Of a stretch of 64,000 nt of DNA, positions 23,657-35,030 are shown piece after piece. The stretch covers positions 4,576 to 68,575 of the forward strand of contig MNCI01002059.1 in NCBI GenBank assembly GCA_015680685.1, in the 5' to 3' direction. The notes beneath the pieces are model-generated. The model saw only the letters and a program-made list of their open reading frames with translations, was not told the origin of the DNA and did not search any database. The translations under genes and the position numbers were made by a program. This DNA comes from Gnetum montanum. Taxonomy: Eukaryota > Streptophyta > Gnetopsida > Gnetales > Gnetaceae. The stretch's first letter is position 1. Each line of letters opens with the position of its first letter.

Positions 23657-24667
23657 TTATGCAAAAGGCCAAAGAAGATTATTTAGTGAAGAATTGATCT
23701 GGGAACTAGTGGATTTTGATATGCCTAGTTGAGGAGATGCTTCCTTCTTCTTCTTTTGCAATTTGGTGCTAGGTCCTAGTTTAGCTACATTTGAAAGACT
23801 CCTCTTCTCAACATATTCGTTAAGGTTCCTCTTGCATTTAAGTAAAGGAATCTTTAGAATAGGTACACCCTTTTGATGGATCAACAAGTTGATGAGGTGG
23901 GGATGCCCAAGGATTCTTTCCTTGGAAAATAGACTTAGCATGTCTTGATAGAGTGTATGCCCCATATCTAATGGCATTCCTTTGAAAAGATAATAAAGCA
24001 CGTAGGCTTGCGGTGACAACAGATAACTCTAACTTCCTTATTTTACCATAAAATTACACAATATGATAAGAGACAATGTGGAATCATCATGAGTCATCAT
24101 GATCCCCTCAAGATGACCTCTATTAATTGAAACATCTTTTCCAAACAACACATTACAAAATTCATCATATCATATGAGCATGATACCATTTGTATAAATA
24201 TCTTGCATGGAATCAATGGTTACCTAAAATACATTGGAACTAGAGATTCCAAGGATTACATTCACAACTTGGGAAGAGACCTCGATGAGAAGACCCCCAA
24301 CGATGAAAGTGAATGCCCCAATAATAGCATTAGTAATAACAATACTAAAATAGAATTCTCTAATTAACACTTCAAGAACTAGAAAATTCATTGCAATATT
24401 TGAGTTCCATTTCAAAGCTTTAAAATAATCCATCAATGTAGTTTGTCTATAGGTAGGGGAAGATAGAGAGTGCTTAGAAATAATGCTTGTAGTTCAAGTT
24501 GCCTTAAACCTATGTTGTTTGCTTGTACTATAGAATTGGGGCATGTAAGACGATGGCATGCTACTGGAAATTCCTCTAGATTTCTTCTTAGGTGATGCCC
24601 TAGATATTTGAATCTTCTTGTGGGTCACCTGTGATAAAATCATTGTTGATAGTGGAGCCCTAGTCAT
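23657..24667 (-). pseudogene. Accessory ORF of element F (plant transposon-associated domain)
   Basis: From ATG at 24667 (minus) the frame gives MTRAPLSTMILS, a basic stretch ASPKKKSRG, then LEVLIREFYFSIVI, GAFTFIVGGLLIEVSSQVVN and ILGISSSN, and, after two stops, MSPQAYVLYYLFKGMPLDMG, then GHPHLINLLIHQKGVPI and a Lys-rich tail. The order 'REFY...V.G..I.....V...L' and '.LIY.L..G..IDIG......PHLI..LC...GV' matches the domain that plant annotations call putative plant transposon protein; I name it from memory. The same layout is seen in ORF2 of element B. An array of LTR-type words and a TATA box lie just upstream. Function unknown. Confidence 0.6.
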
Positions 24668-24749
24668 CTTGTTGGGGTCAAATGAGAGAATACGACAAAG
24701 AAATGAGGGTTTTTACTTTAATAGTGATGAAAAATAAGGGATTTGATTG

Positions 24750-24930
24750 AAAAAGAAGATGTATTTTATAGAAGAAAGATGTCTTATTCACATTTTAAAA
24801 TAATAGTAGACTTATTTTATACATAGTAGATGTCTTTCTTGCTTTACAAGAAAAATTAGAGAGACATATCTAATCATGAGTAGACATTTTCATGTATATG
24901 TTTTTTATTTAAAGTAGATGTCTTTGCAAA
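24750..24930 (-). promoter_or_regulatory. Internal promoter candidate of element F
   Basis: Between gag and the accessory ORF lie AGTAGATGTCT-type words at about 24772, 24797, 24829, 24880 and 24917. The minus strand then has TATAAAATAC near 24762, about 95 bp before the ATG at 24667. TAGTAGATGTCT at about 24828 is identical to a 12-mer in the F LTR near 27891. Confidence 0.55.
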
Positions 24931-25297
24931 AATAGGATGGAGTTGGGGAAAAGCTACCAATGGACTATAGACCTATTATTCTGTTGAAAGGTAGTGGTAC
25001 TTAGAGAGCTAGAGAAGGAATTTCCTCTTTTGAGGATTCTTTTCTCAACTAAACTTCAATGTCCAAGGGTTGGCTTCCTTTTATATATGTGTTAGTGAGA
25101 GTTTCCTGATTTGCTTGTTCCTATCTTTTAATTCTCCATTTTTTTAGTTCCTTTGTCCTTTTAAGTTGACATTCAATCTCCCCTATAATCCTACGAAAAA
25201 TCCTTTTTTGATGCACTTTAATAAGACCAATAAGTCCTATGATATGACCAACCATTTATATGATAATACTTAAGATTGCAATCCCATTATTTATGCC

Positions 25298-26866
25298 CTA
25301 ATTTATGACAATAGTAGCACCTAATTTTCCTATGTTAGTATGAATGATTTGGATGATTAAACCTTTTAGGATCATTTTGATGGATAGGAGATTCCCTTGA
25401 TTTTGATGTAGTAGTAATTTCCTTCGAAGAATCATGTGATTGTGATGGGTTTGTTGAAGATGGTTGCTTTTGCATGCAGCATCCCAAAACACTCTTATCA
25501 TGTGGACTTCTTCCTTGTCCCAGTACCATTTGAAGGGATTCCTTTTCCTTTATCAATCTTTCATTTACTAATTTGCCATTTGCAACTTCTACTTTGGCCT
25601 ATTCAAGGACAAGGTTATCTTTTCATTCTTAGTCCTTAGGTCTGAGAGTTTCTTACTAAGATTAGAAACAATTAAATTCGACAAAGATATTTTCTGATCC
25701 TTGGATTTAACTTTTTTATTTAACTTATTGCAAAGATTTTGAAAAGACAAAATCTCATTGCATAAAAGATCAAACCTCTCTTCATCATTAATATCATCAT
25801 CTGATGAATCAACATCATCATTAGTGAGGGCCATGTAGTTGAGATGATAATTTTTCGTATTATTCTCCAATTCTTCCTCACTCTGCTTCCCATCATCCCA
25901 ACTTGTATAGAAGTTGGTTTTCTTTACCTCATCAATGGATCTATTCTTATGCTACAACTTATTATCATTAGGACATTCAAAGGCCATATGGCCTCTTCCT
26001 CCACAAACCCAAGATTCTATAGAAGAGAAATCTAAGTTAGAATTAAAAATTTTTTTACCTCTTTCTTTACCTTTGAAAAAATTGGATCTTTGCTGATATG
26101 TCCCCTTACTTATTCTTGTTATCAATCATTTTAACTTTCTTGAAAGAAGGGCAATCCCATCTTCACTATTCTCATCATGCTCATTGAGCTCCTTCTTAGA
26201 GGAAATCTTTAGAGCAATAGATTTTTCTTAGATGACTCCTTCGCTTATGAGATTCATTTCTTAAGCAATGAGAGCACTTTGAAGCTTTTCAAATTTTAGA
26301 GTTGAAAAATCTCTAATTTCTTCCATGGTTGTGACCTTTGGTTTGAACTCTAGTTGAAGAGTTCTAATCATTTTAATGATGACATCGCTCTCAGGCAGAT
26401 TTTTACCAGTACCTCTAATAGCTACAATAATATCATTTTTTCTAGAGAAGAAATTTTTGATTTTCTCACCTTCTATCATTTTAACCTTATCATATTTACT
26501 TTGCAAAATTAACAATTTAGATTGTTTGGCTATAGAGGTTCCTTCATAAGTAGCTTCTAAAGTTTGCCAAATTTCTTTGGCCATTTTACATCTTTCTACT
26601 CTCTTAAACTCAAATTTATTCAAAGCGCAATATAAACAATTTTTTTCTTTAGAGTCAGACATGGACTTATATTTTTCTTCTTGACTCCATTTTTTGTGGG
26701 GTTTGATGATTCTAGTGGAGTTGCTGATAGGTGGAGTGTAGCCTTTAAGGATGGATGCCCAAACTTCAAACTCTATGGATTCGAAGAATCATTGCATTCT
26801 AGCTTTCCAATAGGAAAATTTCAATCCATCGAATGTGGGTGGATTTGTATAAGATGTACCCTCCAT
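25298..26866 (-). pseudogene. Copia gag of element F
   Basis: Starts ATG at 26866 (minus) with MEGTSYTNPPTFDGLKFSYW, has one stop after residue 25, and continues through SDSKEKNCLYCALN, RVERCKMAKEIWQTLEATYEG, SKLLILQSKYDKVKM and IRTLQLEFKPKVTTMEE (26662-26261), the UBN2-type copia gag core. A C-terminal part has WVCGGRGHMAFECPN near 26000, a CX2CX4HX4C knuckle whose first Cys reads Ser, followed by an acidic stretch and a coiled-coil region (25870-25589). Among the best preserved frames in the window. It would form the particle; here it is dead. Confidence 0.85.
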
Positions 26867-26904
26867 TATTTACTCTTGAAGTTAATGATGAAGGAGAGTA
26901 CTAG

Positions 26905-26916
26905 GCTCTGATACCA
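26905..26916 (-). promoter_or_regulatory. Primer binding site of element F (initiator Met tRNA)
   Basis: The minus strand reads TGGTATCAGAGC, the standard plant copia primer site with no mismatch, two bases inside the LTR end. Confidence 0.9.
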
Positions 26917-26918
26917 CT

Positions 26919-28106
26919 TGAGTATTGTTGAACTTAGAAGAGGGGGGATGAATAAGTTTCAAAAATTAAAAATTCATTGAGACAAAGCACACACACCAAG
27001 TTTAACATGGTTCCTTAACTTGGGTAGTCCACACTTGGAGGGTAGTTTTTATGTATACTTGTAGAATTTTTTGTTCTCAAATGTGGTTTCAAGAATGCCA
27101 CACCTTGTACAAGTTCTAAGCTCGCTCAGGAGTGAATTGATGCTAGGAATCCACTCAATCCCAAAAGGCCCCAACAACTCAATCCCAAAAGGCCCCAACA
27201 ATCTTAGAATGTAATTTCTAGGATTCCACAACCTTTACAACTTAGGCTTTGCTTTGGAGTATTGTGTCTCTACATTAGCACTCAATCCCATAGGATCCTG
27301 ACAAACTTAAGTAAGATGCCTTTCCATAAGAAGCACATCAACCTTGTAGGGCAACAAAAGAGAACAAAAATCATAAGGAATGAATGCAACTAAGTTTGCT
27401 AATCCTTTTACTGTAAGGTATAGCTCACTTTTACCAATTAAAATAGAAAAAAGATTGCATAATAAAGAAAAACAATGATTACAATGATTGGTTGATAACT
27501 ACAACTCACAGTATACTTTTCTTGTTCATTTTCCAATGAGAATGAAATTTTCTTATAGCCAATATGTTTATGAAATCACCTTGGAATTCATGCAATGACT
27601 ATCAAATGGTCACTGGAGATGTCTTCTTTGAGATGGAGATGTCTCTCGACATTAGACCTTAATTTTAGAAAGACATCTTCTTCAAGACTTAGACATGTTT
27701 TTGCATTAGACCTTCACTTTGGAAAGTTGTGTGTCTCTCTAAAAAGACATCTACTATTTTTCAAAGGTGTCTTCTCTTTGGCTACCTTCAATTCTACCAA
27801 GAATCTACTATTTTTCAGAGGCATCTTCTCTTAGGTTGCCTTCAATTTTGCCAAATTGTCTGTTGTCTCTTGTAGATGTCTTCACTTGATAGTAGATGTC
27901 TACTATTTCTGTAAGACATCTTCATTGAAAATAATCCTTCAATGATAAGGGTTCCTTTTAAACTCTAGGATGAGATTTGAAGTCCAAGATCTTTGAATTC
28001 CTCATGCCTTATTATCTCAATCCAAGTTCTTGCCCTACAAACACAATAGCCACACAAACATCCTTGTACTCTATTTTTCTTAATGTTTTGCCATATCAAA
28101 AGGTCA
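26919..28106 (-). mobile_element. 5' LTR of element F
   Basis: Plus-strand ends TGAGTATTGTTGAAC and AAAAGGTCA. U3 words AGATGTCT/AGACATCT recur between 27615 and 27925. On the minus strand they are followed by TATAAGAAA near 27558. The repeat 'tcaatcccaaaaggccccaacaa' at about 27158 and 27180 is a short tandem duplication in U5. Confidence 0.8.
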
Positions 28107-28180
28107 ACAAGCTTAAAATCTTTGATACTTATAACCACAAGGATAAGTATCATAATATCCTATATTAATTAAGTAACCTT

Positions 28181-28192
28181 ACTTCGATACCA
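28181..28192 (-). promoter_or_regulatory. Primer binding site of gypsy G
   Basis: The minus strand reads TGGTATCGAAGT, a Met-type site with two changes in the first ten bases, one base from the LTR end TTCACA. Confidence 0.6.
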
Positions 28193-28193
28193 C

Positions 28194-29320
28194 TGTGAAG
28201 CACCCCCATACATTTAATGCAAGAAAAGCTTAGGAATGAATTATTATTAATAGAATATTAGAGTTAATGCACAAAAACAATGAGAAATTGAATAATATAG
28301 TGAAAATCCATAAATTAATTCACAAAATTCTTATGTACAATGAAGCTAAAGCATGTAATGAGCATGCTAAACCAAAAATTATATATATATATATATATTC
28401 CTATACAACATTAAGACTATACATCATCATACAATCCATCAGGCATAAACATCATGTAATTTTAGTCAATAATTTTGATACACATATCCTATCATAATAT
28501 GAATCATACACATTGTACAAAGTACTACAATTCCTTGGTTGTCTAGATTGATACCATTAATAAACAAGTTCATCTCTCTTACAAATACATAAAATTGGAA
28601 GGACAAAAACATAGATCCAAATCCTCCATTACATTCCCTAAGTTCATTAGTCTCTTGGACTTCTAAATCTATTTCCTACATATAAAGGAAGTTAGTAAAA
28701 GATTGAGTAGAGACTTTATACATGCCATATGGATGGAAAGTGTAATGCTATGTTGGAGAAGATATGTGAGGTATGTGAAGTAATATGCAATATGGTAAGC
28801 ACATCACATGCAATATCACATGTACACTCAGTTACATAACATCTAGTAGCTTAATTCAATGCATAAAATGCCAAACTTTATCATAACACACAAGTACATA
28901 TAACTATCATCATGTCCTACTAGCTCATTAAGATAATCATTATTAAAGTATATAACATCCATAACATAACCATAACTAGGCTAATCTATAACAACTAAAA
29001 CCAATATATGCATAGATACAACATGGACAACTAATGCTCCTAAGGGATCATTATCTGATAATGCATACTTACATAATCCTTATGGTTGTTAACACATCCA
29101 CACTTGGTGTAAACATGATATCATTAACATGTATACTCAAATCATGATTAATACATCTAGATATTTTATAAGATTTTCAATTACTTATAACATCATCTAG
29201 ATAGAGAATTAACTATAACTTTCCAATTATATATATAATTTTATTAACCATTATTTTAGTTTTGATTTTTAGAAATTCTCATATAATTTTTTCATCCAAA
29301 CTAATACTGAGGATCCCACA
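28194..29320 (-). mobile_element. Right (5') LTR of gypsy G
   Basis: Plus-strand ends are TGTGAAGCACCCCC and GGATCCCACA, that is TGTGGGATCC...TTCACA on the minus strand, typical of chromovirus LTRs. It contains a (TA)n run at 28379-28399. Its distal 750 bp have no match in the left copy. Confidence 0.65.
28379..28399. repeat. (TA)n microsatellite
   Basis: About ten TA units inside the G LTR. Confidence 0.9.
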
Positions 29321-29600
29321 CTTATTACTCACTTATGAAGCATCCATAAAATACCAATCAAACATATATAACACTTTCATAACATTAAACCATCATAGCA
29401 TGATCTACCAAATAACACTGACTCTTTAATGTATATAACATCATATCATGATTTTTCAAACAACACTAGCATCAAAATCCTATATGAATAACATGATATT
29501 ACATGGATCGAGATCATGCTGGTCAATACTTAGTCTTTCCTTGAACCCTCATATACTACTAGCAACAAACACCATACTATAGCAAAACTACTTAAGCACC
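29321..29600 (-). mobile_element. Second copy of the G 3' internal end
   Basis: Matches 16094-16150 plus 16723-16940, that is, internal sequence next to a 3' LTR. Its presence on the outer side of the 5' LTR implies an internal-LTR-internal-LTR array. Confidence 0.55.
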
Positions 29601-30530
29601 ACTTGGCACCATCAAAGATTCCCAAAGTAGTCAAATATTCTAGATCAAACTTAAGATGGACTACATCTCAAAGTTCTTAAGAATCTATGAGCACAACATA
29701 AGTGCACAAATCACATGTTATATGTTAGTTCATGATTAGGAGTGTCATAAGGATGCTTTTATAATAATATAAGTAATCAAAACAATGCAACATATAAAAC
29801 ATACTCAAAAGGACTACCATATACACATGACATTATTCCACTAAGAGAGCTAAGACACATTCCTTCTCTAATGAATTTAGCCCTAATCCCCACTCCAAAG
29901 AAACGGAAGTGGCCCAAGTGTTGAAGCGAAAGATCCTCCACAAGGTTACATATCCTTATGATATAGTGTACAAAGGATCTAAGGCCATGTAGTTCTTTGG
30001 TGATGGTTATGATAGTATGAAGCTTGTAAGGATCTTCATACTTGTTCTTGTCTTTGTTTTGGAAGAGAAACAGTCATCAATCTACTAAAAAGGCATGTTA
30101 TCCTATGCTCTCCCTTTCTTGAGAGAAGCAATGTACTAACAACATAGGTCTTTGTCTATGTACTTTTATAAATGTGAAGAGGAACATGAAGATTAAGAAT
30201 ATTAAGAAACTCAAAGATCATCTAACAATTACAATTAAAAAGGTTCAATAGTGTCATTGATCATAAAGCACAAATGTTAAACTCAATTCAACATATAATC
30301 AAGTAATAAGAATGCTCATGCAATGTAGGTTAAGGAAGAAAAGGCTTATCTTTTTTCATGAAAATTATAGAAAACTTTATACCTATACCAAAATCTACTT
30401 GTGGTACATGAAAGCCATTTCCTCTACCTTTAGTAATTAAGTAAGAGCATAGAGTTAATTCTCTATGTCCAAGAGAATATAAATTTGTACCTTAGAAAAA
30501 TCACCCTCTATCATTAGTATATTTTTGGTG
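29601..30530. other. Unassigned sequence between G and B
   Basis: Near 29880-30150 a plus-strand frame reads LKRKILHKVTYPYDIVYKG and LVRIFILVLVFVLEEK, possibly a decayed gene or element fragment that I do not recognise. Otherwise featureless. Confidence 0.35.
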
Positions 30531-30535
30531 CTAGT

Positions 30536-31444
30536 TGATAAATCCAAATTTTGACTGACTATGATATCAGACATCCAATATTGGAGTCACAATATTGGAT
30601 CCATGATATCAGGGCACAAGCTATCATGTTGCATATTTGATATCACGGATGTGTGCAAGCCTATACAGGCAACACTTAGGCACATGATCCACAAATAGTT
30701 TTCATTCACACTTACAAAATTCTTTTAGTTTATTTTCTAGATTCTATCACTTAGCACTTAGGAGTGTATGCCCACAGTGTAATGTTTAGTAATTGAATAG
30801 AGTCTTTATTTGAGTGGAATGTACTTGGACATGTTTCATGCATAGAAATAACAATTGAGATTACTTTGCATCATTGCAGCATCACTTAGTTTTTATTCTT
30901 TACACTTAGAGAATAAATTTCCTACTTTCACTTAGCTTACTGATTACTACTTTCTTAGTTAATGTTTACTTTTACATGAACTTTACTCTTTTTGTTGTCA
31001 AGGAAAATGTATACAACTAATTCCAAGAATTAAGTGTGATCGTTTGGTAACCTAGTAGTATTATTGCTTGGTTCACCTAGTAGTATAATGCTTGGTAATA
31101 GTAGTAACAATTACGTGAGTCCAAGAAATGTATAGAGAATTAGGAATGAATGTCCATCACCTAGGATAGATTAGATTTGTTTACTATCACTTAGATTTAG
31201 AAACTACTTCATTCACATCATGTTCACTAGGAGTAATATGGCCCATACAATATCAGTATCATACACCTCACTATGAGTTAAACCATACACATTGATTTTA
31301 CTAGCTCATGTGGGATGACAATGATCGTAAACTCTAATGAATTACTCGCATAATTACATTACCTTATCCATGGAATTTAACTAAGCTGTGCATGAACACT
31401 CATAACTCATATGGTTTGGTGTTGGACTACTCCATTGCTCATCA
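30536..31444 (+). mobile_element. Element B 5' LTR
   Basis: Starts TGATAAATCCAAATTTTGAC and ends GCTCATCA. U3 has the word array 30563-30644, then a weak TATA. R/U5 has the family landmarks ('cccacagtgtaatg', 'ttggtaacc', 'ccatggaattt'). 909 bp. Confidence 0.85.
30563..30668 (+). promoter_or_regulatory. LTR promoter array of element B
   Basis: Words start at 30563 GATATC, 30577 AATATT, 30591 AATATT, 30605 GATATC, 30625 CATGTT (degenerate) and 30639 GATATC: steps 14, 14, 14, 20, 14. TATACA follows at 30662, 23 bp after the last start. Confidence 0.65.
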
Positions 31445-31445
31445 T

Positions 31446-31463
31446 TGGCATTGTTGCCACGAA
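31446..31463 (+). promoter_or_regulatory. Primer binding site of element B (tRNA-Asp type, decayed)
   Basis: TGGCATTGTTGCCACGAA keeps TGGC and GTTGCC of the tRNA-Asp site; the changes are mainly transitions. One base after the LTR end. Confidence 0.65.
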
Positions 31464-31583
31464 CATGTTAATGTTATGCTAAGTAATTGATTTCTCAATG
31501 TTCATTGTATCCAAAACACAAAGTAAAACCTTACATGCATAAGAAAAGTATACTTAACACAAAATGTCGAAAACCTATAAAAT

Positions 31584-33600
31584 ATGACATCAAATAAAGG
31601 TCAACCATTACATGCCAAGGAGAAGCAGTGATAGAATCATTGATGAAGAAGAATGACGGATGCCAATGTAGAAAAGAATCACTTATGCTCATGTTGATCC
31701 TTATCATCTAGACTTCACTTTCATATTTCATTAGAACAATCAAATGAGGTGGAGGAACATGCAAGGCAACATAGTCCTACCTCTAGAGTGTACAAAAATT
31801 AACATGATCCAAAATTCCCTAAGGGGAATGCATTTGGACTAGATCTAGGAAGGGTATCATGTGACTTAGCATATGACAAGACCTTATGAACCCACAAAGT
31901 AGCAAAGGAGGAGAGATGCTTCTATGAAGATCAAACATGTACACAACAAAGGGAAGCAAGAAAACACTTCAGTTTTCTTAGAAGAACTTGATGTTGATGC
32001 ATTTATTTTAGAGTAACTCCACCAAAACCATGAGGAGCCTTCAAAAACACCTATAATTAGACTTGAAGAACCTATCAAAGTCCAAATTCATTCCATTATG
32101 GTAGGTACACCTAAGGGAAAATCTACTGACTCAAGGTATAAGTGGGACTCTAGGCCAATGGCTCCTGCCAAATCCTGCAAAAAATCACATAAGATTCATG
32201 AAAGGAGAACAAGTTAGCATCATTCTCCTAACACCTCATTTGCCTCATCACAATCATTGGAGGACTCTAATAGGAGATGAAATATGTATTGGGACTATGA
32301 TAGGAAAGAAAGGAGTACTCATGATCATCATTACTAACATTCATGACACTTTGAGATAGAAGATGAAGAACATGAAAGAAGGAGATGAGGAAATAGAAGA
32401 GAGGATCAAGAGAGATAGAAGCATAGAAGGGGTCATCACTTATGGTAGAGCATACGAACCCAATCATGATGATGAATTCCAAATGGTAGCCTAAAGAATG
32501 ATGAATATCTAGGAAGCTATCTACATACCAACCAAGTACATAAAAGATAGCTAAATCAAATGGCTAGACATGGAAGATATTCCAAGATTTAAAGGTGACT
32601 ACAACATTGATGCATAGCATTACCTTCAAGCTTTCCATGATACTTGTATCCTCCAAAACATAGAGAGTGATTGACAAAATTTAAAGTTGTTTCCTACAAT
32701 ACTTGTGAAGGAAGTAGAGAGTTGGTATAGGTCATTGAAACTTGAATCCATCAAATGTTAGGATACCATGCTTGAAATTTTTAATGAAAAGTACCAAACC
32801 TATTCAAGAGTGTCAAATTTAAGAAAAAAATCCATGGATGAAAGCAAGGGACTCATGAAGCCCTTGATGCAATAATGGGTAGATACTATTCACTACTACG
32901 TAGGTACCTAGCCCATGGATTTTGATCAAAAGAATAGCTTAGGCACATTGTAGATGGACTATGAAGTAAAACAAGAGAGACCCTTGGGGTTTACACCCAA
33001 GGAAGATTATCAAAAATGACTGCCCATCACATTCAAAGATTAATTGATGTAGTGGCAAAAGAGGAAGCTAAACTCAGAAAGAGAGAATCAGCTAAAGAGT
33101 ACAATAGAGATCCATCAATCTGTAAGAAGGATGTATGAGTTTGTGAAATACAAGAATAGAAAACCTTGAACCAGGCCATTTAACAAAAGACTCTATTTAT
33201 TCAAAAATTAGTCAATGATATAGTAGCTAAGGTAGAGAAAGCCTAGGATACAGTAGATGAAAGATTTTCTACAACTCTAAAAATTATTAAAGAAAATATT
33301 GAATAAGCACTCAATAGGGACAAGGAAAAGAAGAAGAAAATAGATTATGGATGAGATAGTTACAAGAAAAAAGAAAATTTGCTACCATTGAAGGGTACAT
33401 TGACTCTAGTTCAGAGCAAGAGGAAGGATGCAAGGTGTGCTAGAATGAACATCCTAAGGGATGTTGTCCTGTTATGGTCCACTTACAGGAATCTGGGGTA
33501 TATGCACTCAATCCAAGCTTTGTCAAAAAGTAGGAACCTAGAAGACTTCCTTATCCTCAAGGTAATATTAGACAACCTTTTTAGCTAATCTATTACCCAA
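31584..33600 (+). pseudogene. gag of element B, decayed
   Basis: Starts ATGAC at the same place as element A gag 1. The capsid core at 32560-33060 includes LPSFHDTCILQNIES-, LKLFPTILVKEVESWYRSLKLESI- and YAQGRLSKMTAHHIQRLIDVV-like pieces, parallel to A and C2. A Lys-rich stretch is followed at 33429-33464 by EEGCKVC.NEHPKGCCPVM, then HLQESGVYALNPSF and PRRLPYPQGN, nearly identical to C2. Many stops; no uninterrupted frame over 100 codons. Confidence 0.75.
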
Positions 33601-34560
33601 GTGGAGCCTACCCTCAACCATGAGAGTAATATCAACAACAATGGTAGCAACCATAGACATGGACAATGCCATCGCCAAGGCAATAGTATTTGTATCGACA
33701 ACTTGATCTTTATGGATACTATGTCCAATGTTCAATGTTGCTAGCAAACGTAACTATCTAGACTTCATAGAATTATCCTCTAGAATACCACCAACTGATG
33801 CTACCAAGGATCATTTTAGACACGTACAAGCATTCACAAGTAGTTGATTTTTCAAATCAACATACAAATCCTTTGGCATTAGTACCACCATCCATGATGC
33901 AAGGGGAATTTCTATCACAATCACAGTAGAGGAAAGTTGAATAAGTAGTGAACATTCAGATAGAAGATTTATCTAGCAACACTAAGTACCAAACTAGGAC
34001 AAGTTTTGAAAAAGCTAGTAGAATTAGAGCTTCATTGAGACCAACTTCCCCTACCATAGATTCTCTTACTACCAACAAGCTTCCATCATCATCCAATCAA
34101 AACATGCAAACTATCATGTTCATTGAAATTGTTATAGACTAGATTAAGGTAGGACCACTTCCTAAGAAAAGAATTGATCCAGGAATTCCTTTGATTTATC
34201 TACAAGTGGTTGGAAATCTACCATGAAAAGCTCTATTATACTTTGGTTGTAGGTAAATCTATTCTCTTACAAAATATATCAAACGTGGAATCTACCACCT
34301 CTGAAGGAGTGGAATATCAAGTTAGAGCTTGTAGATAAATCTATCACTAGTCATTTTGGATAGATAGTAAATGTAGTAATTACCATTAGTGGTTGGTCCC
34401 ATCCAACAGACTTTCTAGTAATCAAAGTAAGGAAAAATGATAAGGAATTCCAAATTATCATGGGAAGGGCATGGCTTAGCACAATCAATGCTAAGTTGAA
34501 TATGAGAGATTTATCTATTGAAATATCTAAATAAGACATGCATAGAGCCATACACATGCA
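33601..34560 (+). pseudogene. gag tail and aspartic protease of element B, decayed
   Basis: A Gln/Pro/Tyr-rich tail (33601-33940) leads to LPKKRIDPGIPLIYLQVVGNLP.KALLYFGC near 34155-34250. The active site DTGA/DSGA reads YFGC and is lost. Then TDFLVIKVRKNDKEFQIIMGRAWLSTINAKLNM near 34400-34500, the 'P.DF.V......LILGRPWL...A.I' end of gypsy retropepsins. It would have processed gag. After 34560 no RT follows. Confidence 0.75.
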
Positions 34561-35014
34561 ATGAATTCCATGCATTACTACTAAAAATAAAGGGTGAAAT
34601 AGTGGACCGAAACTTCAAAATGTTAACATAGTTACCATATCAGTCCACAATAATAGTGAAAATAAACATGTGTAAAAAGAAAGAGAAGGGGTTACTAAAC
34701 TAGAAGACAACCTATGGCCACTAACTGAGAACCAATAATCATTTAAAACATGCATGGAAACATTTGAATCACTTACTAATTCCCAATTTAAGAAGACAAC
34801 TCCAAATAAGGACCTAAACATGAAATTAATAACTTATGATCATACACCAAAAGGAAAAGAAAATAAAGACTTAGACAATCAAAAGTCAACTACCATCAAG
34901 ATCACCTGGGACGATAACTAAAAAGTTAAATCAATAAAGATGGTGTGTGAACCACTTAGAGTGTATGATCTAGGAGATGTAGGGAGCATATTTTGAACAC
35001 TTGCTCATGAGTTC

Positions 35015-35030
35015 AGTTGTGGGGGAGATG
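35015..35030 (+). promoter_or_regulatory. Internal polypurine-like tract of element B
   Basis: AGTTGTGGGGGAGATG, identical to 5382-5397 in element A. The upstream coding-like context (SIF...SCGGD) is also similar. Confidence 0.55.

Larger units (their letters stand above)
21596..28106 (-). mobile_element. Element F: SIRE-like copia derivative without pol, minus strand
   Basis: Two LTRs in direct orientation (21596-22478 and 26919-28106) flank a 4.4-kb internal region. On the minus strand the order is LTR, Met-type primer site, gag, spacer, internal promoter candidate, accessory ORF, spacer, polypurine tract, LTR. No protease, integrase, RT or RNase H is recognisable, so it would have needed help from a full copia element. 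It interrupts gypsy G between primer site and gag. Target duplication not evident: atctt precedes 21596 and acaag follows 28106, although atctt occurs 11 bp further on. Confidence 0.8.

Noticed and set aside
27595-27834. 79-codon plus-strand frame with repeats
   Set aside because: It lies in the U3 word array of the F LTR and is a translation of AGATGTCT repeats.
21596-28106. 5-bp target duplication atctt for element F
   Set aside because: The right copy lies 11 bp beyond the LTR end, so it can be chance.
29880-30150. Possible cellular exon (LKRKILHKVTYPYDIVYKG)
   Set aside because: No splice sites or neighbouring exons recognised and frames soon break; not enough to call a gene.
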